From contig NW_024882027.1 in the NCBI RefSeq assembly GCF_019059575.1, positions 1 through 64,000 on the forward strand: a stretch of 64,000 bases of DNA. Direction: 5' to 3'. The position numbers and the translations under genes are program-made. This DNA is from Amphibalanus amphitrite. Its lineage: Eukaryota; Arthropoda; Thecostraca; Balanomorpha; Balanidae. Positions 37,544-47,700 of this stretch are shown one piece after another (the first letter of the stretch is position 1; every line of letters begins with the position of its first letter). The notes under the pieces are model-generated. The model did no database searches and had not been told where the DNA came from. It saw only the letters and a list, made by a program, of their open reading frames with translations.

Positions 37544-39028
37544 ACTAAATGCTTACTTCGAAATCTTAGCTGCGTTGCGGCATTGGCGGTTATGTGCGGC
37601 GTGTATGCCGCATGATTAGTAAGCGGCGACCACTAAATTAAAAACTCAATAGCTTTGACCTGTTTTCAATGGATAACACTGCATACCAAAAATGTCCATC
37701 GCTCTCGTCATAGGATATTTAGATTTAAATAACTAACTTATCTACATCATTGTTTTGAACCAAATTAATACTCAGCCGCGAACGTATAAGGTATAAGCCC
37801 TTGCCGTTTCGCTCCTGATCAAGCTAGAGCTTCGCGGAAAAAACGGGCGTGTTGCCCGTGACGAGAGAAAGCCGATGATACCCAATTTTAAGGTCCTAGG
37901 TCATCGGTTGACCTTCCAGGTCAGGTCAATGACCCAAAAGGCGGGAAAATTGGGACCTGTTAGAACGTCGTAGTGTGGCTGCTTTGGGGTTTTTCGGGGT
38001 GCTGATCACGAATATCATGCTAGTTTTGATCACAGATGATGTCTTCATTCATTTAGGCCAGGTCGGGTTAGGTCAGGTCAGGTCAACCAGTAGAGGTCCT
38101 GCCAGGTATTTGTAGTAGGTGTCAACCGCCTCTGACAGCCTCGTAACATGTTACGAAGGCACCAAAACTACTTTGTAAACGTTCATGTGGTTGCTTAATT
38201 CGAATTCAGCTCGAAAAAGCTGGCCTAGAAACATGTCAAACTCGAAAAAGTGAACCGAGGTCACCAAAGGTCAATGACCTGACCTGACCTTCAGGTGACC
38301 TTGACACCCACCCTAATGCATGGGGGCAACATCATATCACATGTTTGAACGCTTGAAACCACGAAAAGACTGCAAACGCGCTGCTAATGCGAGCCGACAT
38401 ACGCTGAATCGCGGTTCCGGCCAAACATGGTCTCGAAAAGTAGGTCACAGGTCAAAGGTCATTTGGGTCAGGGTCATGAAATTTTCAGAGTGGGTGTTAA
38501 ATTGATCAATGCGAGGGTACTGAAAGTTTCGTCGCGATCAGCCGCTTTTTAAGCGAGTTATTTGCGAAAAACCGTAGGGGGGTTGCATCAACCCCCCCCC
38601 CCCCTGTGCGGGCGAGGTCATGTTTTGATAGCAAGACTGAAACAGACTTTTTTGGGTAGCCAGGAAATCGCATGCCAGAGCCTATTCAAATTCTTTTATC
38701 GGCCTTTATATGCACCAGTCGCATACAGGTACGGGATTTAGCATACGATTTCCAGACAATCGAAAGACTGTTTGGAGCCAACAAAGGAAGGAATGAGTGA
38801 GTTAAGTTGAAAGTATTAATTTGGTTCAAAATGATGATGTAGATATTAGCTAAATATCTTATGACGAGAGCGGTTGACATTTTTGGTATGCAGTGTTATT
38901 CATTGAGAACTGGTCGGAGCGTTTGAGTCTTTAATTTAGTGGTCGCCGCTTACTAATCATGCGGCATACACGCCGCACATAACCGCCAATGCCGCAACGC
39001 AGGTTAGATTTCGAAGTAAGCATTTAGT
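37544..39028. mobile_element. element with about 220-base terminal inverted repeats
   Basis: 37544-37772 (ACTAAATGCTTACTTCGAAA...AATTAATACT) is the imperfect reverse complement of 38812-39028. The core between them holds TGACCT-rich copy B. Similar GC-rich sequence outside both ends (GACGGGGGGTGAGACTAAAT before the hAT, GCATTTAGTCCCACCCCGGG after the SINE) suggests the inverted repeats once reached further and were split by the hAT and the SINE. Mirror at 7553-9037. Confidence 0.6.
37773..38618 (-). mobile_element. TGACCT-rich C-tract element, copy B
   Basis: Related to copy A (34556-35150), with the same order of blocks and a C-run/GTTGCATCAACC palindromic end near 38580-38605. Contains AGGTCA half-sites in series with one-base spacing (38442-38461). 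Borders are approximate. Mirror at about 7968-8810. Confidence 0.65.
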
Positions 39029-39044
39029 AGTTAGTAAGCATTTT

Positions 39045-39374
39045 GCCTGTCCCGTAGCTCAGTTGGTAGAGCATTGGACTCCCGGTAGTGAGAGCCCGGG
39101 TTCGAGACGCTCCGGCGCTCGACATTTGAGACTCCTGACGGGGATGGTCTGCGGTTGGTGGGAGCAGCCGCAGCCAGTTGAAGTCAGTTGAGTGGGACAG
39201 GCCGTGTCCGGCTTTGAAGGGCACGTTAAACTTTGGCATCTAAATTCTCCCGTTACCCGGAATTGCGCGATCGGACGGTAGGGGTCGGGGCCTACGCAAC
39301 AAGCTCTGCTTAGCGTGGGCGCCGGCTCTGTCAATCCGTCCATTCAAACATTCGAGCTAAATTTATAAAAAAAA
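39045..39374 (+). mobile_element. tRNA-derived SINE, copy 1
   Basis: The head (about 39049-39120) is tRNA-like, with an A box (TAGCTCAGTTGGTAGAGC) and B box (GGTTCGAGAC) for RNA polymerase III. The T-arm does not pair well, so it is not a functional tRNA. A body of about 250 bases containing GGCACGTTAAACTTTGG follows, and it ends in TTTATAAAAAAAA. AAGCATTT on both sides may be the target duplication. Confidence 0.85.
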
Positions 39375-39656
39375 GCATTTAGTCCCACCCCGGGACGGGC
39401 CCGGAGTTTCTTATAGGTATCTTGGGGCTGGAGCTGGACCAAGGCTATAAACCGGCTGGACGGCTGGACATATGTATAGGTACTCTTGGCGGGACCACCG
39501 TGGGCGGGACCGCGGCAGCATGAGCGCTGCGAGTGCTGCTACGCGATCAGACTCGGCACTCGGCAGCCGATGCATCTGACCGCTGAGCTGGGATACTTAT
39601 GGGGAGGGCAGAGGGAGGGAGGAGAAGATATGTGGTGGGCTGGTGACGGTGTATGG

Positions 39657-42040
39657 CAGGGGTCGGCAAATGGTGGGGCATGCCCCCTTTGGGGGTAATG
39701 GAACCCTTTCGGTGGGGGTAATGAGGGATTCTGAGAAAACCTATCTTTTTAGAGTTAGGGGCTCCATTGATGGAACCATCGTGACTGTTGCATCCCAGGG
39801 TTCAAAGATTAGCCCAGGTCAAAGGCACAGCACACATTGATAAGATACCAATTTTCACGTAGCTGCTCGCCTCACCATCCCACCGCGGTTCCGTACAGTC
39901 GTACAAAAGCAGCTGCAATTTTTAACCGTCGCCCGTCTGTTGGCGTTTCAACAGCCGCTAACGTAAGGGGGAGGAGTCGATCGGACCCCCGCGGCCTCTC
40001 GGACTCTGAGATGGAGCTGTGCATAAAAAAACGAGCGTATTACCCGTGACTATAGGAAGCCGCTGCTGCCCATTTTTAAGGTCCTTGGTCATTTCGTCTC
40101 ATTCCGGAGGTCAAAGACGAGTGTCGAGAAAATCGGGACCCGCTATAACTTCTTGAAGTGAGATTTTATGGCTCAAGATGACCTCCAGAAAAAGCTCATA
40201 AGCCAATGATCATTATGGGTCCAGAGGCCAGTTTAACCGACAGAAAAATAGCTGCCTGCCGGAATTTTTCGCCTTAACCCGCGACCGCCTGGGGGGGGGG
40301 GTCGGATCCGACCCCCCCCCCTCCGTTTTTCTTGAATAACTCATGAACCACTTTCGCTATCTACTTGAAACTTGGCATACCTTCTCCCCCATCAATTTGA
40401 CGTCTCCTGTGCGATTTTTAAGAAAAAAATTCCAATTTTTTTTTTTAGATATATCGATTTTAGTGATGTAACTACATGGCGTTTTTAGTCAAAAAGTGGT
40501 AAATGTTTAAAAAATCGCCAAAAATCAGGGTTTGAAGCAAATTGTAAATTAAGGACATCAAAAGACGCAGCTCAACGAGTTCTTTAAAATGGCTATCTCG
40601 GATTTTCCATAAAATGCGTTTTTTTACCCCTAAAAATTCAAAAAACTATATTTTTTAGAAAACAGCTAATAAAATCCAAAATTTTTGGAATTTCCAAAAA
40701 ACCGGAATATATGTTGTAGAGCTCTATTAGAACATTAGATCCCCCAAATTTCAACTTTCTATCTTGATTTTTGACCCCCAAATTGTAAAAAAAAATAGCT
40801 CCAACATGCATAGGGCATGGTGACGTCATAAGCATTTTCGTGAATTAGAGGCACTTCTGAACATCGCATGTGAAAACAAATGGCACCACTAGATTCCTGG
40901 GACAAAGCTCGTCTAGAAAAGTGCATTTTTATGTCAAAATTAAAAAGTTGAAAAATTGACCTTTTTTCTTAGCTTTAGTTTAGTTATGTATAGTATAAAC
41001 GATTTTTTATGCTTTCAATGCACACTTATCACCAGCACAGTGACTTGGGGTCACATATAACCATTACCATCGGATTCGGCGTGAAAAATAAGCCATAAAA
41101 CATGTGCCGCACGCCCATGTAGCAGAAAGTGAAAACCGTGACCTTTCGTGACCTGACCTGACCTTGACCTGTACCTAGTATGACCCCTTTACGCACATGG
41201 TACCTTCACTAGGCCTTTGAGGTCATTTTTGGTGAGTTTCGAGCAGCAGCTATCGATTCCGCTGTCCGTAAGCCGATTCATGCAAAACCCCTGAATTTGA
41301 CCTTTGACCTGACCTTGACCCGAAATTTGACCTCAATCTTAAAATCTTAAGAGTGCTTTGGGAAGGCCTCGTAGAGACCTTTCGAACGCCGCCTCGCGGG
41401 GCTCGATACGACCATTGGTTCTCGAGATAACAGGGGGGGGGTCGGATCCGACCCCCCCCCCCCCCCCCCCAGGCTGTCGTGGGTACGGAAATAGCCCAGG
41501 CGGTGCCGGGTTAAGACCGCTTCACATACGGAGCGTAAACGGTAAAGCCCTATCCACTTACATGCTCATCGCGCTTACGCTCCGAAGCCAATGATTACGT
41601 AAACGTAAACGTAAACGGTAAAACCCTATCCACTTACATGCTCATCGCGCTTACGTATGTGAAGCGGTTTTTAGGCAAAAACTCCGGCAGGCGGCTATTT
41701 TTCTGTTGGTAAAACTGGCCTCAGGAATTCCCGGGTAAATGATTGGCCGGGGGTACAATTTGGTCGTGATCCAACGGCTTTTACGTGAGCGTTTAACGAA
41801 AAACCACCCGCCGCCTCTATATGTACGAGGGTTAAATGGGATATACTAAATGCTTTGTAGAGGAAGTGTCATGTTTTAAATTTGATGCATTGGAAATGCA
41901 GAAATACCCAAAGAGTTCCAGAAAGGTATGGAATTTCAGTAAACTTGGTTGTGACAGCAATGGGGTCTGGTAGGTGGGGGTAATGGCCCTGCCTGGCGCC
42001 TAAAAAGGGGGCACAACCCCGAGTGACCTGCCGACCACTG
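39657..42040 (-). mobile_element. second hAT-type element, opposite orientation, 8-base duplication GTGTATGG
   Basis: Same element as 35171-37542, inserted in the reverse orientation, with its own 8-base target duplication GTGTATGG at 39649-39656 and 42041-42048. It carries the same nested insertion (40278-41510), so both copies derive from an already composite element. One C-run near 41455 is about twice as long as in the first copy. Mirror at 4542-6924. Confidence 0.88.
40278..41510 (-). mobile_element. piggyBac-like element nested in the second hAT
   Basis: TTAA at 40274-40277 and 41511-41514; same termini and palindromes as 35701-36921, in reverse orientation. Confidence 0.82.
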
Positions 42041-42710
42041 GTGTATGGGGTGGGTGACGATTAGCACTGGGCTGGATACAACATTTGGACGTGATTTGGA
42101 CAAGTTGGTCTTACCTTTGATCATGCCTATTTACCCAAGATTCCGTATTTACCTATACTGAAATGAAGTGGCGTCCGGTAAAATGTCAACTTCATCTGGT
42201 GAAGGTTTCTTTAGGTGAAGGCCAACTTTCCTTCATCTGGTAGTCTTTACTGGAAGCACAGATAAATGCGGTTATTGCGCTCTTCTTTCATAACTTTGTG
42301 TTCATTTCTAGCATCTTAGAACGCTAAAACATGCTGCTGCTGATTGCAGAAGGCTCTTTCTATGCTTTCGTTGGTCATTGATTACATAAGTGCCTCCGAA
42401 TACTGATAAAAGAACATAAATCCACAGATGTCGAATTAGCACTGTGGCTATTGAGAAGAGGGTGGATTTGGGTCTATTGTGATTTTGGGCCGTGAATGAG
42501 GCCAAGGTAAGGCCTTGTCGCGTACAAATTAATTCCATTGTTGCAAAGCTCAGTCACTACGTTTCCATGACACACTCAAATCGATTTAGCGAAATTTCAC
42601 GTGCGTTTTACTCGGAAACTATTTAGGTAGGTACCTTATGCAAAAAATGAGCGTATATATGGTTTTAACTTTTAGCTAGCACCTAATCCTATATTTACAT
42701 TTTTACATTT

Positions 42711-43042
42711 TGCCTGTCCCGTAGCTCAGTTGGTAGAGCATCGGACTCCCGGTAGTGAGAGCCCGGGTTCGAGACGCTCCGGCGCTCGATATATGAGACT
42801 CCTGACGGGGATGGTCTGCGGTTGGTGGGAGCAGCCGCAGCCAGTTGAAGTCAGTTGAGTGGGACAGGCCGTGTCCGGCTTTGAAGGGCACGTTAAACTT
42901 TGGCATCTAAATTCTCCCGTTACCCGGAATTGCGCGATCGGACGGTAGGGGTCGGGGTCTACGCAACAAGCTCTGCTTAGCGTGGACTCCGGCTCTGTCA
43001 ATCCGTCCATTCAAACATTCAAGCTAAATTTATAAAAAAAAA
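42711..43042 (+). mobile_element. tRNA-derived SINE, copy 2
   Basis: Same family and orientation as 39045-39374, with a few substitutions (GCATCGGACT for GCATTGGACT) and an A-rich end at 43034-43042. Lies about 640 bases upstream of the SDHAF3 start. Confidence 0.85.
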
Positions 43043-43679
43043 TTGCTATGATGGAACAAATTTATTTTTCAAAATCGGCTTAACTTGTGCCATGGAAACG
43101 TAGCCAGTGATTCAAATTTCAAGGCAAGTGTTTGTTCATTACATCAAGATTGAGGCTGATTGATTTTGATTTGTTGCTAATTATCAAAGTTATGCATGCG
43201 TGAGGATTGAGTTTTGTTGGATTGCAATAGCATTGCATCATACATGTATACATCATACATTACATGTATCATGTAATGTTTGATTTGTGCATGTTTGCTA
43301 TTTCCTTGTATTTTGCTGGGGCCCTCATCAAATGCAATACCTACCTAGTACCTATGCTTAGAGTTCGGTGATTTTTACACCACTGCAAGAAAGTTGTATT
43401 ACTATGGCCATCTCATACTTGATGATCTTCATCACCATAATCACATTTATACATTTAGGAATAGACAAGGGGATAGGTACCTTCCTATCAACTTACACTT
43501 GATCATGTTTTCCCATAACCTCAATTGACCTAAATATCTTGCATCTCAACATTGAACCTTCAACTTTGTATGATTTCAATTTGTGTTAACGACCTACATT
43601 GTCACTGAGATGCTGATTGCTGAGGTTTAAATTGTATAATTTGCAGGGTCCTGCCGCAGTGGTCGGTGCTGGCCACATC
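43043..43679. other. AT-rich upstream region of SDHAF3
   Basis: No gene is seen. It probably holds the SDHAF3 promoter or a 5' UTR intron, since an acceptor-like TTTGCAG ends at 43646. A CATACATGTATA/TACATGTATCATG cluster at about 43240-43275 forms short inverted repeats. Confidence 0.4.
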
Positions 43680-44048
43680 ATGGGGGTGCCCCAGACGCTG
43701 ACCCACGTGCAGTCGGTGCGCATGTTGTACAAATCAGTGCTGCGACTGCACCGCGGTCTGCCCGCCGAACTGAAGGCCCTTGGCGACCAATACGTGCGCG
43801 ATGAGTTTCGGCGACATCGGGACGCGCCTGCGCGCGAGGCCGGTCTGTTCCTCCAGGAGTGGGCCGGCTACGCGCTCAACCTGGCGCGCCAGCTGGGCGT
43901 GCGCGGTGTGAAGGGGGCGCGGCCGATCGGCACGCACATCTCCGAGGAGCAGCTGGACCATCTGCGGCCCGAGCAGCTGGTGCAGCTGTATGAACTGTTC
44001 CAGGAGACCCAGAACCCGTCGCGGCCACCGGACTCGGCCTCCGACTGA
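43680..44048 (+). CDS. Sdhaf3: succinate dehydrogenase assembly factor 3 (ACN9/LYRM10 family), 122 aa
   Basis: Small mitochondrial matrix protein of the LYR family that helps mature the iron-sulfur subunit of complex II. The 122-residue frame is close to the human length of about 125. It shows the family's N-terminal signature: degenerate LYR motif LYK at 16-18, then LRLHRGLP (21-28), [14 protein letters not shown] (34-47) and FLQEW (57-61). The C-terminal part (ISEEQLDHL, then [12 protein letters not shown]) also fits. The ATG has A at -3 and G at +4. A good splice acceptor (TTTGCAG) ends at 43646, so an upstream 5' UTR exon is likely. The gene converges with cactus: the two stops are 723 bases apart. 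No LINE or MITE interrupts it. Recognition rests on the motif series and length. Confidence 0.93.
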   Translation: MGVPQTLTHVQSVRMLYKSVLRLHRGLPAELKALGDQYVRDEFRRHRDAPAREAGLFLQEWAGYALNLARQLGVRGVKGARPIGTHISEEQLDHLRPEQLVQLYELFQETQNPSRPPDSASD

Positions 44049-44567
44049 CCCGGCGCCGGCCGAGCTCCGCTAGCCACCGCGTGGTCTGCTGGCCAAGGGA
44101 CAGGACGTGTCGAAGAGCAGTGAATTCGAGTCTGCGTTGGTATGCCTGGGTGTGTGCAGGGCTCTAGACTTATGATAGATTGCAATATTTATTGGCCACC
44201 AAAGAAACGGTTTACACGTCAATTGGTTGGCAGATTTTCCCTCATTTTGAGTCTTGCCAATTTATACCGTGATGTGCATTGTAAGTGGGAAGATACCTAC
44301 CTAGTACCTACCCACGCAGTTGATAAATAGAAATAGGATGTGACCATCGGCATCGTGAATGTTTTGGCTTCTACTAGAAGCACCAATCTACCACGCTCAT
44401 GAGTCCTGATTCACTAGTTTTCGGCATGTTTCTGGCCCAAGATTTATGTGGTGGTGTGATTCCTCAGTTCGGCCTCCAAGAAACAGCCAATAACATACAA
44501 CATGTATTAACATGGGACATGTCCACAAGTAACAGAGCCCACTACAAGTTTGACATCAAACATGAAT

Positions 44568-44595
44568 TATTTACAAGTGATGATGACTATTTACA
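44568..44595 (-). promoter_or_regulatory. two Pumilio-type motifs (UGUAAAUA) in the cactus 3' UTR
   Basis: On the cactus strand, TGTAAATA occurs at 44595-44588 and again at 44575-44568, about 180-205 bases after the TGA. Both match the Pumilio consensus UGUANAUA exactly. The left-arm copy has lost an A from the first motif. The 3' UTR extent is inferred. Confidence 0.45.
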
Positions 44596-44771
44596 ATGAG
44601 ACAATGACAATATCGTTCAACAATGCGGTCCAGCGCCAGCGCACATTCTAGTCTTCTTTAAATACACCAGTCAAAATCGACTGGTGGCGCCCAAACGACA
44701 TACCCTCCCCGTCCCTCCCGAATTGACCCCGTCGCGTCCCCGACCCCCCGGTTTCAGAACGATCCACTAGT

Positions 44772-47700
44772 TCATTGGGCTGCCACCAGGGGCTGGCCAC
44801 GTAGTCGCAGCTCGCTGTAGACATCGTCGCCCTTCATCAGGCTCTGTAACAACAGAGAAATAAGACGTCAGACACGGTCACACCAAAAACCTGCCACTAT
44901 TGTGTTGAATACACGCTAAACCATTCCAAAATTTCACACTAGGCCAGGTAACAAAACGAGCGCCCCTAGCTGTAGCAATAAGCGGCAAAGCTTCCTAATC
45001 CACCCGCCAGGTGGCCACCCATACCCGTGAGCGATTGATCCAGAAAGCCGGCCGGTTCGGGCGGCGGTTTGCCACTTCACCGCACCGAGGCGTCACGGCC
45101 ACAGTCACTCAGCTATTTATAGCCAAACGATGGGACTGTGACGCTCGTGACGACTCGATTCAGAGGTAGCGCGTGACGCCAGTCGGCGAGTTGGGACAGT
45201 TCCCCGCCGCCGCCGCTACAGGCCGACCGACGCAGCCACTCCAATAACGGCGCCCGCCGGACCGTCGCCGGCGGTGCTTATTAGGCGGGGTTCCCCGACT
45301 CAGACAGCCCGTCCCTGAGAGCCGCGAGCGGCAGCGACAAAAAGGCGACTAATGAGGAGCGCGGCGGGGCGACGGGACTGGCCCGCACGCCCCGGGACTC
45401 CCAGAGACGACTCGAGTCTGAGTCCGGAGTCCCCGTCGCGACCCACCATCTACCCGCACCCTCTTCCTTCAAAGAACAATAAAAATCTCCACACCTCATT
45501 ACCGCGACGGCCATTCCCCGTACGCACGTCCCTAATCAACACCTTGCGACATGGCTCTATCAACTTTTCCCGCCGAGCGACTCTAATTCTTACCTCAGAC
45601 TCTGAGTCGGACGATGAGAGGTCCATCTCGGAGTCAGGCAGTGGCGACACTTGCGCGCCCAGGTGGAGCAGCAGCTCGGCCACGTCTCTCCTGCCGTTGA
45701 GCAGCGCCAGCTGGTAGCCGCTGAGACCGCCGTACGTGGGGATGTTCACCTCGGCCTTGCCCGCCTCGACCAGGAAGCGCAGCATCTCGATGTCGCCCAT
45801 TTCAATGGCGAGGACGAGCGGGGTGCGGCCGCTCTTACCCTCCTGTAGGCGGAGAAAAATGGTGGTCAGATGGGGCGAGGGCGAGGGGTACGGTCATCGG
45901 GGTTTAGAATGTCGACCTAGAGTGCCAGAGGCCGATTTAGGTCCCCATACTGCAAACGATGCAGCTAGATGCGCAGTGGGCCGAGGGATCATTTAGGACT
46001 CTGTGCCCCCTCCGCCATCGTCGAGATGCATGCCGTCCCCAAACAAACAACCCGGCTACGCTACGCGGCGAGTGAACGTCGCACGGGTTTCAGTGCTTAC
46101 CGTGATGTTCACGTTGCATCCGTGAATGATGAGGTGCGCCGTGATTTCACGGTCACGGGAAGCAACGGCGAGGTGGAGGCAGCTCAGACCTGCAACAAAC
46201 GAAAAACGGAGTTAGAGCGCGCTGCAAGCAGGGTGATATTTCATCGGTTAGAACTAGTCGCGGTTTCTCTACATTCGTGTAGTGTTAATCGCGTGTCTGT
46301 CTATCGTTCATGACGGTTGATTGGCTGCGAATACTGTCGGAGTTCACCGCCCATTCGAGGCCAGGCCACGGCTCACATATCGAGAAGCGATACGGGCCCG
46401 GGTCTCTGTCGCGTCCTCAGCACCGGCCAATATTACGGATTTATGCGGTGTCACACGCCGCTGTCCGGCGGCCGAGCAGCGCCCCACCGATCTAGGTTCC
46501 CGAGCCGGTATCATAAGCCGGACCGACCGGTCCTGTCCTGTCCGGCGGAGGCAGATCGGGCCTCTGGCGGCGGGTCAGGCCTCTGGCGGCGGGTCAGGCC
46601 TTGGCCGCGGGTCAGGCGGCCTGACCAGCCCCTGGCTGTCCCCGCCGGGTTCGCTGCCAGCGCCAGTCACGAGTGGAGAACGGGCGCTGGCTCCCAGTCG
46701 CCACATTCCTCAGCCAGCTGGAAATCCCGGCCGGAGCACGACAGCCTGTCTCCACGGCCCGTCTCGGGCCCGCCCCCTGGCCGTTTTCCGGGCGAGGGGA
46801 GGGGGAAGGGTGCAGCTGCACCGGCCGGGGCAGGTGGTCACCCGGCCGCCGCCGCCACCGCTGCCGCCCGACAGGCTCGTTTTTACGTGTTGAAGGAAAT
46901 CCCTGGCCGAGACCGACTCGTGATAGGTTTTCACTGACAGTGAGGACATGCCGTGATAGCCGAACGTGCCGGGCGCTGGCGTTCGTAGCGTGACCATCGT
47001 CCAACACGCTTCCGGAGCTGTCCCGAAGACGCCCAGCGTACGCGCACGAACCAGACTGCCGTGGAGGGGATATGATTTAAGCACATTCCAGGGGGCCCGC
47101 GGCAGTGCAATGGTCAGATTAGGGTCCGCCCGACACGCTGCTACGCCATAACATGCAATGGTATACAGGAACAAAATTGGTCAGAACCGGCGGATTCCGG
47201 CCCGTCACGGTTCAGTTTTCGGCTCGGAGCTGACGTTGGGGGAACTACCGACCGCTGTCCGATGACCTTATCACGGCCACACGACAGGCCAGGGGCGACC
47301 CCTGACCTCAGGCAGCGCCACAGGCTTCCGCCGCGGCTTTGTGTGTCGTCAAACGGTGGGGTCGGGTCGGTCCCGCCGACACCGACCTAGTCCCTCTGAG
47401 AACCACAATGACGCACGGCGGCGACCGCCTGGGACAGAACGTGACTGACTAACTGAGGAGGCCGGCCGGCCCTGACCGCCGGAGCTGGTGACTGGGCGCG
47501 CGTGCAGACTGATTCAGCCGCCGCCGTCGGTGGGCCGGCCGCGTATTTCGGGCACGCCCGCCGGCCGGCCGCTCCGATTTAGCGCAGCTGGCAACCGACG
47601 ACTGGGAAAACCAGTTCAAAAATACGCGCCGCCGCCGACGCTGCGCGCGCGCCGACTACCAAATAAGGTCATGCGGCGGGCCCAGGCGCGTGCCAGCCGC

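Larger units (their letters stand above)
1..46631. repeat. 46.6-kb inverted repeat (palindrome), axis at about 23286
   Basis: Base 1 onward is the reverse complement of 46631 downward, and this holds through the axis at about 23286. Matching landmarks: synaptotagmin exons 15782-20606 (-) against 25987-30806 (+), SDHAF3 2536-2904 (-) against 43680-44048 (+), cactus exons 433-1820 (+) against 44772-46189 (-), and each transposon with its own target duplication. The left arm is about 60 bases shorter in total, from scattered small indels mostly in homopolymers. The window begins inside the palindrome, so its outer left limit is not visible. An assembly fold-back is the likeliest cause. Confidence 0.97.

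Noticed and set aside
39049-39120. Candidate functional tRNA gene
   Set aside because: A and B boxes are good, but the T-arm and acceptor stem do not pair and it is followed by a SINE body with an A-rich tail.
46317-46937. 206- and 190-codon frames in GC-rich DNA
   Set aside because: They overlap each other in cactus intron 3, have no domain, and are explained by stop-poor GC-rich composition.
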